From Devosia ginsengisoli (GTDB lineage: Bacteria > Pseudomonadota > Alphaproteobacteria > Rhizobiales > Devosiaceae): DNA of 64,000 bases. The DNA is taken from NCBI RefSeq assembly GCF_024707105.1, contig NZ_JANQAJ010000005.1:124001-188000 (forward strand), in the 5' to 3' direction. A model generated the notes under the pieces. It ran no database searches and was not told the DNA's origin. It saw only the letters and a program-made list of their open reading frames with translations. Shown here in pieces: positions 34,556 to 45,437 of the stretch (positions within the stretch are counted from its first letter, which is position 1; each line of letters opens with the position of its first letter). Made by a program: the position numbers and the translations under genes.

Positions 34556-36825
34556 CAGCCGCCCTGCACCACGCGCACCGGTACCGATTTGGCCGCCGGC
34601 GTGCCGCTGATGCGGTCGTAATAGTCGAGCGGCAGCAGTGGATTGAGCTCGGGGTAGTAGCCGGCCACCGCGCCGCGCGGCATCGGATAGTCGAGCACGG
34701 TCAGCCCAGCGATCCGCCGCTCGACGCCATCGGTGGCGATGGTTTCGAGCGCAATCTTCTGGCCCGATTCCAGCCCACGCGCCTTGCGGTCCTCTTCATT
34801 CATGAACAGCACCATGCGGTCATTATAGACCCCGCGATAGCGGTCATTATAGCTGTAGATCGTGGTGTTGAACTGGTCATGCGAGCGCACTGTGGCCAGG
34901 CGCAGCATAGTGTCATCCTCGATCACCGCATCGACATGCAGGCCCTCGAACAGCAGGAAATTGGCCTTGCCGCTGGGCGTCGGCCAGACGCGCCGGCGCG
35001 GCGGAATGTCGAGATGAAAGCCCCTAGGCGCTTTGATGCGCTCGGAGAAATCGGCATAGATTTGCGGATAGACATCGGCGATCCTGTCGCGAATGGCGTC
35101 ATAGTCGTCGATATAGCTGGCCCAATCCACCTTGCTGTCGGGCAGTGTGGCCATCGCCATGCGGCAGACGATCTCCACCTCCGGCATGCAATCGGGACTT
35201 GCCGGCTCCAGCACGCCACGCGATGCCGTCACATTGGACATCGAGTCCTCGATGGTGATGAACTGCTCGCCGGCTTTGGTCCGGATATATTCCGAGCGCG
35301 CCACCACTGGCAGGATCAGCGCATCGCGCCCATGCACCAGATGCCCGCGATTGAGCTTGGTGGCGATGCCCACCGTCAGCGCCAGCTTCTGCATCGCCGC
35401 ATAGGCCTGCTCGGTATCGGGCACCGCGCGGACGAAGTTGCCGCCCAGCCCGATGAACACCTTGGCCTGGCCGTTTCTCATCGCCTCGACCGATTCCACC
35501 GTATGGTGGCCATGCTCGCGCGGTGGCTCGAACCCGAACACGTCACGCACCCGGTCGAGATAGGCCTGGCTCGGCTTCTCGTCGATCCCCACCGTGCGGT
35601 CGCCCTGCACGTTGGAATGGCCGCGAATGGGCGAAATGCCAGCGCCGGGCCGGCCGAAATTGCCGCGCAGCATCAGCAGGTTGGCAATCTGCTGCACCAT
35701 GCGCGATCCCTGCTGGTGCTGGGTTATGCCCATGCCGTAGCAGATCATGGTCGCCTTGGAGCGAATGTAGATTTCGGCGCAGCGCCTGATCTGTTCTTCC
35801 GAAATACCCGAGACCGCTGATATCTCCGCCCAGTCCTGCGCCATGGCATCGTCGCGGATGGCCTCGAATCCCAGCGTATGCTCGGCGATGAAGTCGCGAT
35901 CGATGATGGCCTCGCCCGCCGCCTCGCGCTCGAAGATCACTTTCATCATGCCCTTGAGCAGCGCCAGATCGCCGCCGATGCGGATATGCACGAATTCGCT
36001 GGCAATGGGTGTCGAGCCCATCGTGGCCATCTGCACCACGTCCTGCGGCTCGGTGAAGCGGATCAGCGCCCGCTCCGGCATGGGATTGACCACCACGATG
36101 GGCACGCCGCGTTTGCGGGCTTCCACCAGGTTGGTCATCATCCGCGGCGCATTGGTGCCGGTATTCTGCCCGATGATGAAGATCGCGTCGGTATGCTCGA
36201 AATCCTCGATCACCACCGTGCCCTTGCCCACTCCGATGGAGTGCGGTAGCCCGCGGCTGGTCGGCTCGTGGCACATATTCGAGCAGTCGGGGAAATTGTT
36301 GGTGCCGAACTCGCGCACGAAGATGGAATAGAGAAAGGCAGCCTCGTTGGGCGTGCGGCCCGACGTATAGAATTCTGCCTCTTGGGGACTCTCGAGCGCT
36401 CGCAAATGCTGGCCGACCAGCGCAAAGGCCTCGTCCCACGAACAGGGCACATAATGGTCGCTCGCCGCGTCATAGCGCATCGGCTCGGTGAGCCGTCCGT
36501 GCATTTCCAGCTCATAGTCGGACTGCGCCATGAGTTCGCTGACGGAATGCTGTTCGAAGAATTCCCGCGTCACCCGGAATTTGGTCGCCTCATGCGCCAG
36601 CGCCTTGGCGCCGTTCTCGCAGAATTCCAGCGTCTTCTTGCATTCCGGGTCGGGATAGGCGCAACTCGGGCATTTGAAGCCGCCGGGCTGGTTCATGGTC
36701 AGCAGCGCCCGCGAGCCCTTGCCGACCACGCTCTGCTCCATCAGCACCTTGGCCGTCGCCGCCGCTGCACCCCAGCCGCCGGCGGGGTGATTATAGGTCT
36801 TGTAGCGGGGCTGCTTGTCGCTCAC
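34555..36825 (-). CDS. FdhF/YdeP family molybdopterin oxidoreductase (formate dehydrogenase-like)
   Basis: A 756-residue molybdopterin enzyme. An N-terminal Cys-rich stretch reads GFKCPSCAYPDPECKKTLEF. The likely molybdenum ligand Cys is in FPDCSNMCHEPTSRGLPHS. Later cofactor-binding motifs are GQNTGTNAPRMMTNLVEARK and RGHSNVQGDRTVGI. The C-terminal molybdopterin-dinucleotide domain starts near LRLATVRSHDQFNTTIYSYN. I chose the GTG at 36825 (VSDKQPRYKTYNHPAGGWG) because GAGGA lies just upstream; the frame is open further up without homologous content. FdhD coupling supports formate oxidation, although YdeP-type relatives also have a role in acid resistance. Confidence 0.88.
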   Translation of the reverse strand: MSDKQPRYKTYNHPAGGWGAAAATAKVLMEQSVVGKGSRALLTMNQPGGFKCPSCAYPDPECKKTLEFCENGAKALAHEATKFRVTREFFEQHSVSELMAQSDYELEMHGRLTEPMRYDAASDHYVPCSWDEAFALVGQHLRALESPQEAEFYTSGRTPNEAAFLYSIFVREFGTNNFPDCSNMCHEPTSRGLPHSIGVGKGTVVIEDFEHTDAIFIIGQNTGTNAPRMMTNLVEARKRGVPIVVVNPMPERALIRFTEPQDVVQMATMGSTPIASEFVHIRIGGDLALLKGMMKVIFEREAAGEAIIDRDFIAEHTLGFEAIRDDAMAQDWAEISAVSGISEEQIRRCAEIYIRSKATMICYGMGITQHQQGSRMVQQIANLLMLRGNFGRPGAGISPIRGHSNVQGDRTVGIDEKPSQAYLDRVRDVFGFEPPREHGHHTVESVEAMRNGQAKVFIGLGGNFVRAVPDTEQAYAAMQKLALTVGIATKLNRGHLVHGRDALILPVVARSEYIRTKAGEQFITIEDSMSNVTASRGVLEPASPDCMPEVEIVCRMAMATLPDSKVDWASYIDDYDAIRDRIADVYPQIYADFSERIKAPRGFHLDIPPRRRVWPTPSGKANFLLFEGLHVDAVIEDDTMLRLATVRSHDQFNTTIYSYNDRYRGVYNDRMVLFMNEEDRKARGLESGQKIALETIATDGVERRIAGLTVLDYPMPRGAVAGYYPELNPLLPLDYYDRISGTPAAKSVPVRVVQGG

Positions 36826-37074
36826 TGTTCCGATCCTCGATGCGCTCCGAACACTAGAGCATAGGGGAGGGCGCCCTTCCATGGCCAATATGTCGGGTCG
36901 GAGCGCCGAAATCCTCTGCTTCGAACGCGCGGCATGGCGCAAACGGAAACTACAAAACAGGCGACAGACGCAAAATCATCGCAAAGCGCATTGTCTACGC
37001 AGCCGGTGGACATTATGAACATTCTATATGACGACCAGTTCACCGCCTGACGCGGCAACCACCGGAAGACGCAA

Positions 37075-38418
37075 GTGACCGATCAAGGCAGATCCTCCGT
37101 AACCATCATTGGCGGTGGTGCCAGCGGCGTATTGCTGGCGGCGCATCTCCTGCGTGATCCCGACGCCGACATCGCCGTGACCCTGCTGGAACGGCGCGGC
37201 GAGTTCGGTCAGGGCGTGGCCTATTCGGCCAGTCAGCGCGACCACAAGGTCAATGTGCCCGCCCGCGGCATGAGCGCCTTTGCCGACGATCCCGACCATT
37301 TCTGGCGCTGGCTGCAGGCGCAGAACTATCCCAGCCCCACCGGCTCCTGGGTCTTCGTGCCGCGCCGGCTCTACGGCACCTATCTCGAACATGTGCTGGG
37401 CGAAGCCGCGCGTTTGCGTCCCGGCCGTCTCACCGTCCAGGCCGACGAGGCCGTGGCGGTGCGGCAAGGCGCGGCCGGTGTCGAAACCGTGCTCGCCAAC
37501 GGCACCACTATTACCAGCACCCATGCTGTGCTGGCGGTGGGTCACGAGACTCAGCCGGCCCGCGGACGCGGCATCGCCGTGCGCATCGGTTCGGCGGAAG
37601 ATACCCCGCTCGATCCAGATGCGCCGGTCATGATTCTGGGCTCCGGCCTCAGCATGGTCGATACCTGGCTGTCGCTCGCCCAGATCGAGCATCGCGGCCC
37701 CATCCTCGTCGTCTCGCGCAATGGCTTCCTGCCCAAGGGCCACCGCGATGTCCCGCCGCTGCCGATCGACGAAGCCGACGTGCCTTTCGGCACCAGCCTG
37801 CCGCATTTCCTCACCTGGTTCCGCACGCTGGTCGCCGATACCGAGGCCAAGGGTGGCGACTGGCGTAGCGTCATCGACGGGCTGCGCCCCTTCAACCAGC
37901 GCATCTGGCAGAGCTGGACCGAGCGCACCAAGCGCCAGGCTTTGCGTCATCTCCGCCCCTGGTGGAACATCCATCGCCACCGCTTGCCGCCCGAACAGCA
38001 TGAGCGCCTGAGCGCGGCCATTGCCGGCGGACAGGTCGAACTCATCGCCGCCGAATTCGTCGGCATCGAGCGCCATGGCGCCGACGTCCGCGCCACGATC
38101 CGGCCGCGCGGACAGCAGGATCGCCAACCGATGGACGTCGCCCGCGTCTATGATTGCGGCGGCGTCACGGTCGATGTGGAAACCAGCTCCAATCCCATCA
38201 TCCGCGACCTCATCGCCAGGGGCGATGGTCGGCCCGATCCGCTGCATATCGGTCTCGATGTCGACGAAAACTGCTTCGTCATTGCCGCCGACGGCAAGAC
38301 CTCGGACCACCTGCTGGCCGTCGGCCCGCTCACCCGCGGTCGCTTCTTCGAGATCGAGGCCGTGCCCGATATCCGCAAACAATGCGCCGATATCGCCCGA
38401 CGCCTGCTGGAAGGATAA
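37075..38418 (+). CDS. FAD/NAD(P)-binding protein (YdhS-like, NAD_binding_9)
   Basis: A 447-residue protein with two dinucleotide folds: SVTIIGGGASGVLLAAHLL near the N-terminus and PVMILGSGLSMVDTWLSLAQ near residue 183. The segment GEFGQGVAYSASQRDHKVNV is the hallmark of the YdhS-like FAD/NAD(P) family. The start is the GTG at 37075 after GGAAGA; no ATG lies nearby. It diverges from the molybdoenzyme gene across about 250 bases in which I see no other gene. The physiological reaction of this family is not settled; hydroxyacylglutathione-like or siderophore-type oxidations have been proposed. Confidence 0.8.
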   Translation: MTDQGRSSVTIIGGGASGVLLAAHLLRDPDADIAVTLLERRGEFGQGVAYSASQRDHKVNVPARGMSAFADDPDHFWRWLQAQNYPSPTGSWVFVPRRLYGTYLEHVLGEAARLRPGRLTVQADEAVAVRQGAAGVETVLANGTTITSTHAVLAVGHETQPARGRGIAVRIGSAEDTPLDPDAPVMILGSGLSMVDTWLSLAQIEHRGPILVVSRNGFLPKGHRDVPPLPIDEADVPFGTSLPHFLTWFRTLVADTEAKGGDWRSVIDGLRPFNQRIWQSWTERTKRQALRHLRPWWNIHRHRLPPEQHERLSAAIAGGQVELIAAEFVGIERHGADVRATIRPRGQQDRQPMDVARVYDCGGVTVDVETSSNPIIRDLIARGDGRPDPLHIGLDVDENCFVIAADGKTSDHLLAVGPLTRGRFFEIEAVPDIRKQCADIARRLLEG

Positions 38419-38440
38419 AGCTCTTCGCAGGATGCCGGCT

Positions 38441-38641
38441 CACCTCCCCTTGAGGAGGTGCGTTTATTTTGATCAGGAGGCTGGGGCTTCCCCCTTCTCC
38501 CCTCGTGGGAGAAGGTGCCCGAAGGGCGGATGAGGGGGCACCAAGCGATCCACAAACATTAACGCATGGGATGGCGCGGGCCCCCTCACCCGGAAATCCG
38601 CTGAACGCGGATTTCCACCCTCTCCCACAAGGGGAGAGGGG
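38441..38641. repeat. Short hairpin plus palindromic intergenic repeat, family B copy 1
   Basis: A perfect hairpin CACCTCC/GGAGGTG occupies 38441-38460. The block 38490-38641 starts CCCCTTCTCCCCTCGTGGGA, continues GAAGGTGCCCGAAGGGCGGA, and ends CACAAGGGGAGAGGGG. The same units occur inverted at 63361-63518. It fills the gap between the convergent YdhS-like gene and pobA and may serve as a terminator for both. Confidence 0.8.
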
Positions 38642-38668
38642 TAACCGGCCTCATGCGTCCAAGCCGCT

Positions 38669-40749
<2,081 letters not shown>

Positions 40750-40778
40750 CGCACACCGCCAAAACACCTGCTCCCGGA

Positions 40779-40922
40779 GACCTCAGGGGAGCCCGTAGAA
40801 CCACAAGGTCGAACAAGCGGCGCTCGCCCAAGCGCCTCCAGCGCCGCGCCATGCATACCAAACGCCCCACCAACCGCTACACCTCCAGAGACCTCATGGT
40901 GAGCCTGTCGAACCACGAGGTC
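40779..40922. repeat. Intergenic repeat, family C (two copies, one degenerate)
   Basis: The unit GACCTCATGGTGAGCCTGTC followed by GAACCACGAGGTC (40890-40922) is 32/33 identical to the reverse complement of 56079-56111. A degraded copy, ACCTCAGGGGAGCCCGTAGA and on, lies at about 40780-40811. Each unit is itself palindromic at its ends (GACCTC/GAGGTC). No gene was found between 40750 and 41109 apart from these repeats and the operator at 41008. Confidence 0.75.
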
Positions 40923-41007
40923 GAGCGAGTGGCGTTCCCCCGCGCGCATCTCTCACGCCCGCTCGCTCCCCTCAACCACGCCAGAACTCCCCAGTAATCA
41001 CCCTCAT

Positions 41008-41048
41008 ATTTGTGCGATATTCGAACAAATGCAACATATCGCACAAAT
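41008..41048. promoter_or_regulatory. IclR-type (PcaR/PcaU-like) operator upstream of pcaIJF
   Basis: ATTTGTGCGATAT (41008-41020) and ATATCGCACAAAT (41036-41048) are perfect 13-bp inverted arms. On the minus strand the left arm continues as GTTCGAATATCGCAC, very close to the GTTCGATAATCGCAC motif described for IclR-type regulators of the beta-ketoadipate pathway. Three related half-sites are thus present, as in those promoters. It lies 62 bases before the pcaI start. The regulator itself is not encoded in this window. Confidence 0.75.
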
Positions 41049-41109
41049 GCCTTGCGAGCCTCGTCCGCCGATGCGTATTTCAGCCCACCACTCACCTGAG
41101 GAATTGCCC

Positions 41110-41832
41110 ATGGACAAGACGGTCGCCGATCTTGCTACCGCGGTAGCTGGTATCGAAGATGGCATGGTGCTGATGATTGGCGGTTTCGGCGGCTCCGGTG
41201 CGCCGATCGAGCTGATCCACGCTCTGATCGATCGCTACAAGGCCACCGGCAGCCCCGGCAACCTCACGATCGTTAACAACAATGCCGGCAATGGCCGCAT
41301 CGGCATCGCCGCCATGATCGATGCCGGCATGGTGGCCAGGATGATCTGTTCCTTCCCCCGCTCGGCCGATCCGCGCGCCTTCACCGAAAAATACCTGGCC
41401 GGCCAGATCGGCCTCGAAATCGTGCCGCAGGGCACCCTGGCCGAGCGCATCCGCGCTGGCGGCGCCGGGATACCGGCCTTCTATACACCGGCCAGCTACG
41501 GCACCGATGTCGCCAAGGGCAAGCCGGTGGCCGAATTCGATGGCAAGCATTACGTGCAGGAACGCTGGCTCAAGGCCGACGCGGCCCTGATCAAGGCCGA
41601 ACTGGCCGACCGGCTGGGCAATTGCACTTATCGCAAGGCAGCCCGCAATTTTTCCCCGCTCATGGCTGCCGCTGCCACGCTCACCATCGTGCAGGCGACG
41701 AAAGTCGTCGAACCCGGCGAGATCGATCCGGAAAACGTCGTCACGCCCGGCATTTTCGTCAATCGCGTGGTGGAAGTGGCCGACGCGAAACAGGAAGAGG
41801 CCCTGATGCGTGAAGGAGTTGCATACGCATGA
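41110..41832 (+). CDS. pcaI: 3-oxoadipate CoA-transferase subunit A
   Basis: A 240-residue alpha subunit of the succinyl-CoA:3-oxoadipate CoA-transferase. Motifs are MVLMIGGFGGSGAPIELIHA and IVNNNAGNGRIGIAAMIDAG, with GKHYVQERWLKADAALIKAE further on. The enzyme activates 3-oxoadipate, the common product of protocatechuate and catechol ring cleavage. The ATG at 41110 follows TGAGGAA; upstream in-frame codons run through the operator. It overlaps pcaJ by 4 bases. Confidence 0.93.
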   Translation: MDKTVADLATAVAGIEDGMVLMIGGFGGSGAPIELIHALIDRYKATGSPGNLTIVNNNAGNGRIGIAAMIDAGMVARMICSFPRSADPRAFTEKYLAGQIGLEIVPQGTLAERIRAGGAGIPAFYTPASYGTDVAKGKPVAEFDGKHYVQERWLKADAALIKAELADRLGNCTYRKAARNFSPLMAAAATLTIVQATKVVEPGEIDPENVVTPGIFVNRVVEVADAKQEEALMREGVAYA

Positions 41833-42503
41833 CGACCAAGCTCTCCAACGCCCAGATCGCCTGGCGCGCCGCGCAGGACATCGACGACGGCGCCTATGTC
41901 AATCTCGGCATCGGCTTCCCCGAAATGGTCGCGAAGTTCCAGCCGCCGGGCAAGCAGGCCATTTTCCACACCGAGAACGGCGTGCTGAATTTCGGCGAAG
42001 CGCCGGCCGAAGGCGAAGAGGACTGGGACCTCATCAACGCCGGCAAGAAGGCGATCACCCTGCGCCCCGGCGCGGCCTTCTTTCATCATGCCGACAGCTT
42101 CGCCATGGTGCGCGGCGGGCATCTGGATGTGGCGATCCTGGGCGCCTATGAAGTGGCCGAAAATGGCGATCTGGCCAATTGGTCGACCGGCCCCAAAGGC
42201 GTGCCGGCTGTGGGCGGCGCCATGGATCTGGTACATGGCGCCAAGCGCGTCGCCGTTATCACCGACCATGTCACCAAGGATGGTCGCCCCAAGCTGGTGA
42301 AGCGCTGCACTCTGCCGCTGACCGGGGTCGGCTGCGTCACCCGCGTCTATACCAGCCTCGCCGTCATCGACATCGAGAATGGCCGCTTCGTACTACGCGA
42401 AAAATTGCCCAGCCTCACAATCGAACAATTGCAGGCGGTGACCGGCGGCGAACTGCTCGTTCCCGGCCCTATCGCCGATCTCGTCGCGCCGGAGGTCTCA
42501 TAA
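41829..42503 (+). CDS. pcaJ: 3-oxoadipate CoA-transferase subunit B
   Basis: A 224-residue beta subunit. The catalytic Glu lies in FHTENGVLNFGEAP (about residue 49). Other family segments are AYVNLGIGFPEMVAKF and VGGAMDLVHGAKRVAVITDH. It starts at an ATG overlapping the end of pcaI, and its stop overlaps the start of pcaF (TAATG), giving a tightly coupled pcaIJF operon. Confidence 0.94.
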   Translation: MTTKLSNAQIAWRAAQDIDDGAYVNLGIGFPEMVAKFQPPGKQAIFHTENGVLNFGEAPAEGEEDWDLINAGKKAITLRPGAAFFHHADSFAMVRGGHLDVAILGAYEVAENGDLANWSTGPKGVPAVGGAMDLVHGAKRVAVITDHVTKDGRPKLVKRCTLPLTGVGCVTRVYTSLAVIDIENGRFVLREKLPSLTIEQLQAVTGGELLVPGPIADLVAPEVS

Positions 42504-43705
42504 TGACGGAAGCCTTTATCTGCGCCTATAAGCGCACCCCCATCGGCCGTTTCGGCGGCTCGCTGTCTGCCGTCCGCCCCGACGATCTCGGCGCCATTCC
42601 GCTCAAGGCCTTGATGGAAGCGCATGGCGGCGTCGATTGGGAGGCAGTCGATGACGTGATCTTCGGCAATGCCAACCAGGCCGGCGAGGATAACAGAAAT
42701 GTCGCCCGCATGAGCTTGCTGCTGGCCGGTCTGCCGGTCGGCGTGCCCGGCACCACCATCAACCGCCTCTGCGGCTCCGGCATGGACGCGCTGATCACGG
42801 CCGCCCGCGCCATCAAGTCCGGTGAAGCCGAACTGCTCATCGCCGGCGGCACCGAATCCATGAGCCGCGCCCCCTTCGTGCTGCCCAAGGCCGCGTCGGC
42901 CTTTTCGCGCAATGCCGAGATTTACGACACCACCATCGGCTGGCGCTTCGTCAATCCGCTGATGAAGGCGCAATATGGCGTCGATTCCATGCCCGAGACC
43001 GGCGAGAATGTGGCCCAGGACTTCGGCGTGAGCCGCGAAGCGCAGGACGCCTTTGCCGTACGCAGCCAGGACAAGGCCGTGGCGGCCCAACAGAGCGGAC
43101 GCCTCGCCAGGGAAATCGTGCCCGTCACCATCCCGCAGAAAAAGGGCGATCCTGTTGTCGTCGATACCGACGAGCATCCGCGCGCCGGCACCACGGTGGA
43201 AACCCTGGCCAAGCTCCGCCCGCTCTTCCCCAATGGCACGGTGACCGCCGGCAATGCCTCCGGCGTCAATGACGGCGCCGCGGCGCTGATCGTCGCCAGC
43301 GAAGCCGCTGCCAGGAAATATGGCCTCACTCCCATCGCCCGCATCCTCGGCGGGGCGACGGCTGGCGTGCCGCCGCGCATCATGGGCATGGGGCCGGCTC
43401 CCGCCACCAAGAAGCTCTGTGCCCGGCTCGGCCTGTCCCCCGCCGATTTCGACGTCATCGAGCTCAACGAAGCCTTTGCCAGCCAGGGCATCGCGGTGTT
43501 GCGCGATCTCGGCATCCCCGAAGACGCCGCACAGGTGAATCCCAACGGTGGCGCCATCGCGCTGGGCCATCCGCTCGGCATGAGCGGTGCCCGCATCGCC
43601 GGCACCGCAGCGCTGGAACTGGCTTTGGGCACCGGCAAGCGTGCTTTGGCCACCATGTGCATCGGCGTCGGCCAGGGCATCGCCGTCGCGCTCGAACGGG
43701 TCTAG
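42503..43705 (+). CDS. pcaF: 3-oxoadipyl-CoA thiolase
   Basis: A 400-residue thiolase that cleaves 3-oxoadipyl-CoA to succinyl-CoA and acetyl-CoA. The nucleophile Cys is in INRLCGSGMDALITAA (about residue 90), the His in NGGAIALGHPLGMSGARIAG and the second Cys in MCIGVGQGIA. It follows GGAGG at the end of pcaJ. With pobA it covers the entry and the final steps of protocatechuate breakdown; the ring-cleavage genes pcaGHBCD are not in this window. Confidence 0.93.
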   Translation: MTEAFICAYKRTPIGRFGGSLSAVRPDDLGAIPLKALMEAHGGVDWEAVDDVIFGNANQAGEDNRNVARMSLLLAGLPVGVPGTTINRLCGSGMDALITAARAIKSGEAELLIAGGTESMSRAPFVLPKAASAFSRNAEIYDTTIGWRFVNPLMKAQYGVDSMPETGENVAQDFGVSREAQDAFAVRSQDKAVAAQQSGRLAREIVPVTIPQKKGDPVVVDTDEHPRAGTTVETLAKLRPLFPNGTVTAGNASGVNDGAAALIVASEAAARKYGLTPIARILGGATAGVPPRIMGMGPAPATKKLCARLGLSPADFDVIELNEAFASQGIAVLRDLGIPEDAAQVNPNGGAIALGHPLGMSGARIAGTAALELALGTGKRALATMCIGVGQGIAVALERV

Positions 43706-43881
43706 CGGGCGCAGACGGGGAAGCAAGCGCGAACACTCGAAAAGCGACCTGATTCACCCATGTCAGCGCGCCATTGCTTTTCAATGGCTTAGCGCCGCGC
43801 TGGCCTATTGCCGCTGCGCTCCGGCCGGCATGGGTGGCGCGCCGTTTGTCCCACGCCTCCCCTTGGCGAAACCGTGCATCG

Positions 43882-43889
43882 TGTATACA
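43882..43889. promoter_or_regulatory. TGTATACA box upstream of the Liv operon
   Basis: A perfect 8-bp palindrome within CGTGTATACAG, 75 bases before the binding-protein gene. Similar boxes lie upstream of the MetE-like gene and in the MetF/VOC divergent promoter, which suggests one GntR-type regulator. The 43706-43963 gap holds no gene that I can support. Confidence 0.55.
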
Positions 43890-43963
43890 GTTCCCGGACA
43901 CGTTGGCACCCAACGAGGTCGCAAAGACCCGGCGCCATCACGTCAACGCAGAGGGAGGACTTC

Positions 43964-45142
43964 ATGTTGAAAACGACAGCTTTGGCCATGGTGCTTGGGC
44001 TTGGTGTGGCCTGGTCATCAGGCGCCGTGGCGCAGGAAACGCTCAAGATCGGCGTCATCCTGCCCTATTCGGGGCCTTTCGCCGACGCCGCCAACCAGCT
44101 CCAGGCCGGCATTGATCTCTATATCGCCGAGCATGGCGACGAGGTTGCCGGCCGCAAGATCGAACTCATCAAGCGCGACACCGGCGGCCCGGCGCCCGAC
44201 GTTGCCCGGCGCCTGGCGCAGGAACTGGTGGTGCGCGACAATGTCGACATTCTCGCCGGTTTCGCCCTGACGCCCGAGGCTCTCGGCGCTGCCGAAATCG
44301 CCACTGAAGCGCAGAAACTGATGGTGGTGATGAACGCCGCCACCTCGGTCATTACCGAACAGTCGCCCTATATCGTACGCACCTCGGTCACCATTCCCCA
44401 GGTCAACTACGCCTTCGGCACCTGGGCCTATGAACAGGGCGTGCGCGAGGCCTATACGCTGGTTGCCGATTACGGCCCTGGCATCGACGCCGAAACCTCC
44501 TTCGCCAAGGGCTTCACCGAAGCCGGCGGCACCATTGTCGGCGCCGACCGCACCCCGGTCGCCAACCCTGATTTCTCCGCCTATGTGCAGCGCGTGGCCG
44601 ATGCTGATCCCGAAGCTGTATACATTTTCGTGCCTGGCGGCGCCCAGCCTGCTGCCATCGGCAAGGCGCTGGTCGATCGCGGCCTCTCACCGCCCGATAT
44701 CAAGGTGCTCGGCCAGGGCGAATTGACTCACCCCGAGGCGCTGGAAAGCATGGGCGAAACCGCCCGCGGCATCATCACCACCTTCCACTATACGCTGGAA
44801 CGCGACGATCCGCTGAACAAGGCCTATGTCGACGGCTATACCGCCGCCAATAATGGCCGTGAGCCCGACCTGTTCTCCATCGGCGGCTATGACGGCATGC
44901 ATCTCATCTACGAGGCGGTGAAGGCCACCAATGGCGACACCAGCGGCGATGCCCTGATCGAGGCCGCCAAGGGCATGGCCTGGGACAGCCCGCGCGGCCC
45001 CATGTCCATCGACCCGGAAACCCGTGACGTCATCCAGACCGTCTATATCCGCGAAGTCCAGGAAGTGGATGGCGAGCTGCAGAACGTGATCGTGCACGAG
45101 ATCCCGAATGTGAAGGACCCGCTGCACGGCGCCGCGCAGTAG
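43964..45142 (+). CDS. Branched-chain amino-acid-type (HAAT) ABC substrate-binding protein
   Basis: A 392-residue exported type I binding protein. The signal peptide ends near GAVAQETLK (about residue 23). The mature part starts LKIGVILPYSGPFADAANQL, followed by IELIKRDTGGPAPDVARRLA, typical of LivJ-like proteins that include aromatic-acid binders. The ATG follows GAGGGAGGA. Position directly after pcaIJF and before the C1/dioxygenase genes makes an aromatic compound a better guess than an amino acid. A palindromic repeat separates it from the LivH gene. Confidence 0.9.
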   Translation: MLKTTALAMVLGLGVAWSSGAVAQETLKIGVILPYSGPFADAANQLQAGIDLYIAEHGDEVAGRKIELIKRDTGGPAPDVARRLAQELVVRDNVDILAGFALTPEALGAAEIATEAQKLMVVMNAATSVITEQSPYIVRTSVTIPQVNYAFGTWAYEQGVREAYTLVADYGPGIDAETSFAKGFTEAGGTIVGADRTPVANPDFSAYVQRVADADPEAVYIFVPGGAQPAAIGKALVDRGLSPPDIKVLGQGELTHPEALESMGETARGIITTFHYTLERDDPLNKAYVDGYTAANNGREPDLFSIGGYDGMHLIYEAVKATNGDTSGDALIEAAKGMAWDSPRGPMSIDPETRDVIQTVYIREVQEVDGELQNVIVHEIPNVKDPLHGAAQ

Positions 45143-45180
45143 CTAGCTGTCGCTGAAGCCGGAAAGCCCCGATCTGTGTG

Positions 45181-45333
45181 TCCCTCCCCCTTGTGGGGAG
45201 GGAAGCGAGATAGGACTTAGCTTGCTAAGTCCGTGATCGAGCAGGGTGGGGGTGTCGAGCGTCCCGCAAACTCGGCGTTCGCGGAACCTCCGACACCCCC
45301 ACCCTTGATCCCTCCCCACAAGGGGGAGGGAGA
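45181..45333. repeat. Palindromic intergenic repeat, family A copy 2
   Basis: TCCCTCCCCCTTGTGGGGAG at the left and CTCCCCACAAGGGGGAGGGA at the right form long inverted arms. The inner part (AAGCGAGATAGGACTTAGC, GCTAAGTCCG, GATCGAGCAGGGTGGGGGTG) matches the copy at 29895-30120 in the same orientation. As there, it sits between a binding-protein gene and the first permease gene of the same transporter. Confidence 0.85.
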
Positions 45334-45437
45334 CGACTGAGGCGTCGGTGGAAAACAGTGGGCAAACCTGTCCAGACACCCCAGGCTATGTAAGGTGCGT
45401 CGTCCAACATGCAGCATGATCCGGTAGGACCAACTCC

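Noticed and set aside
40877..41095. A 72-codon minus-strand frame before pcaI
   Set aside because: It runs through the operator and a family C repeat and has no ribosome site or homology that I recognise.
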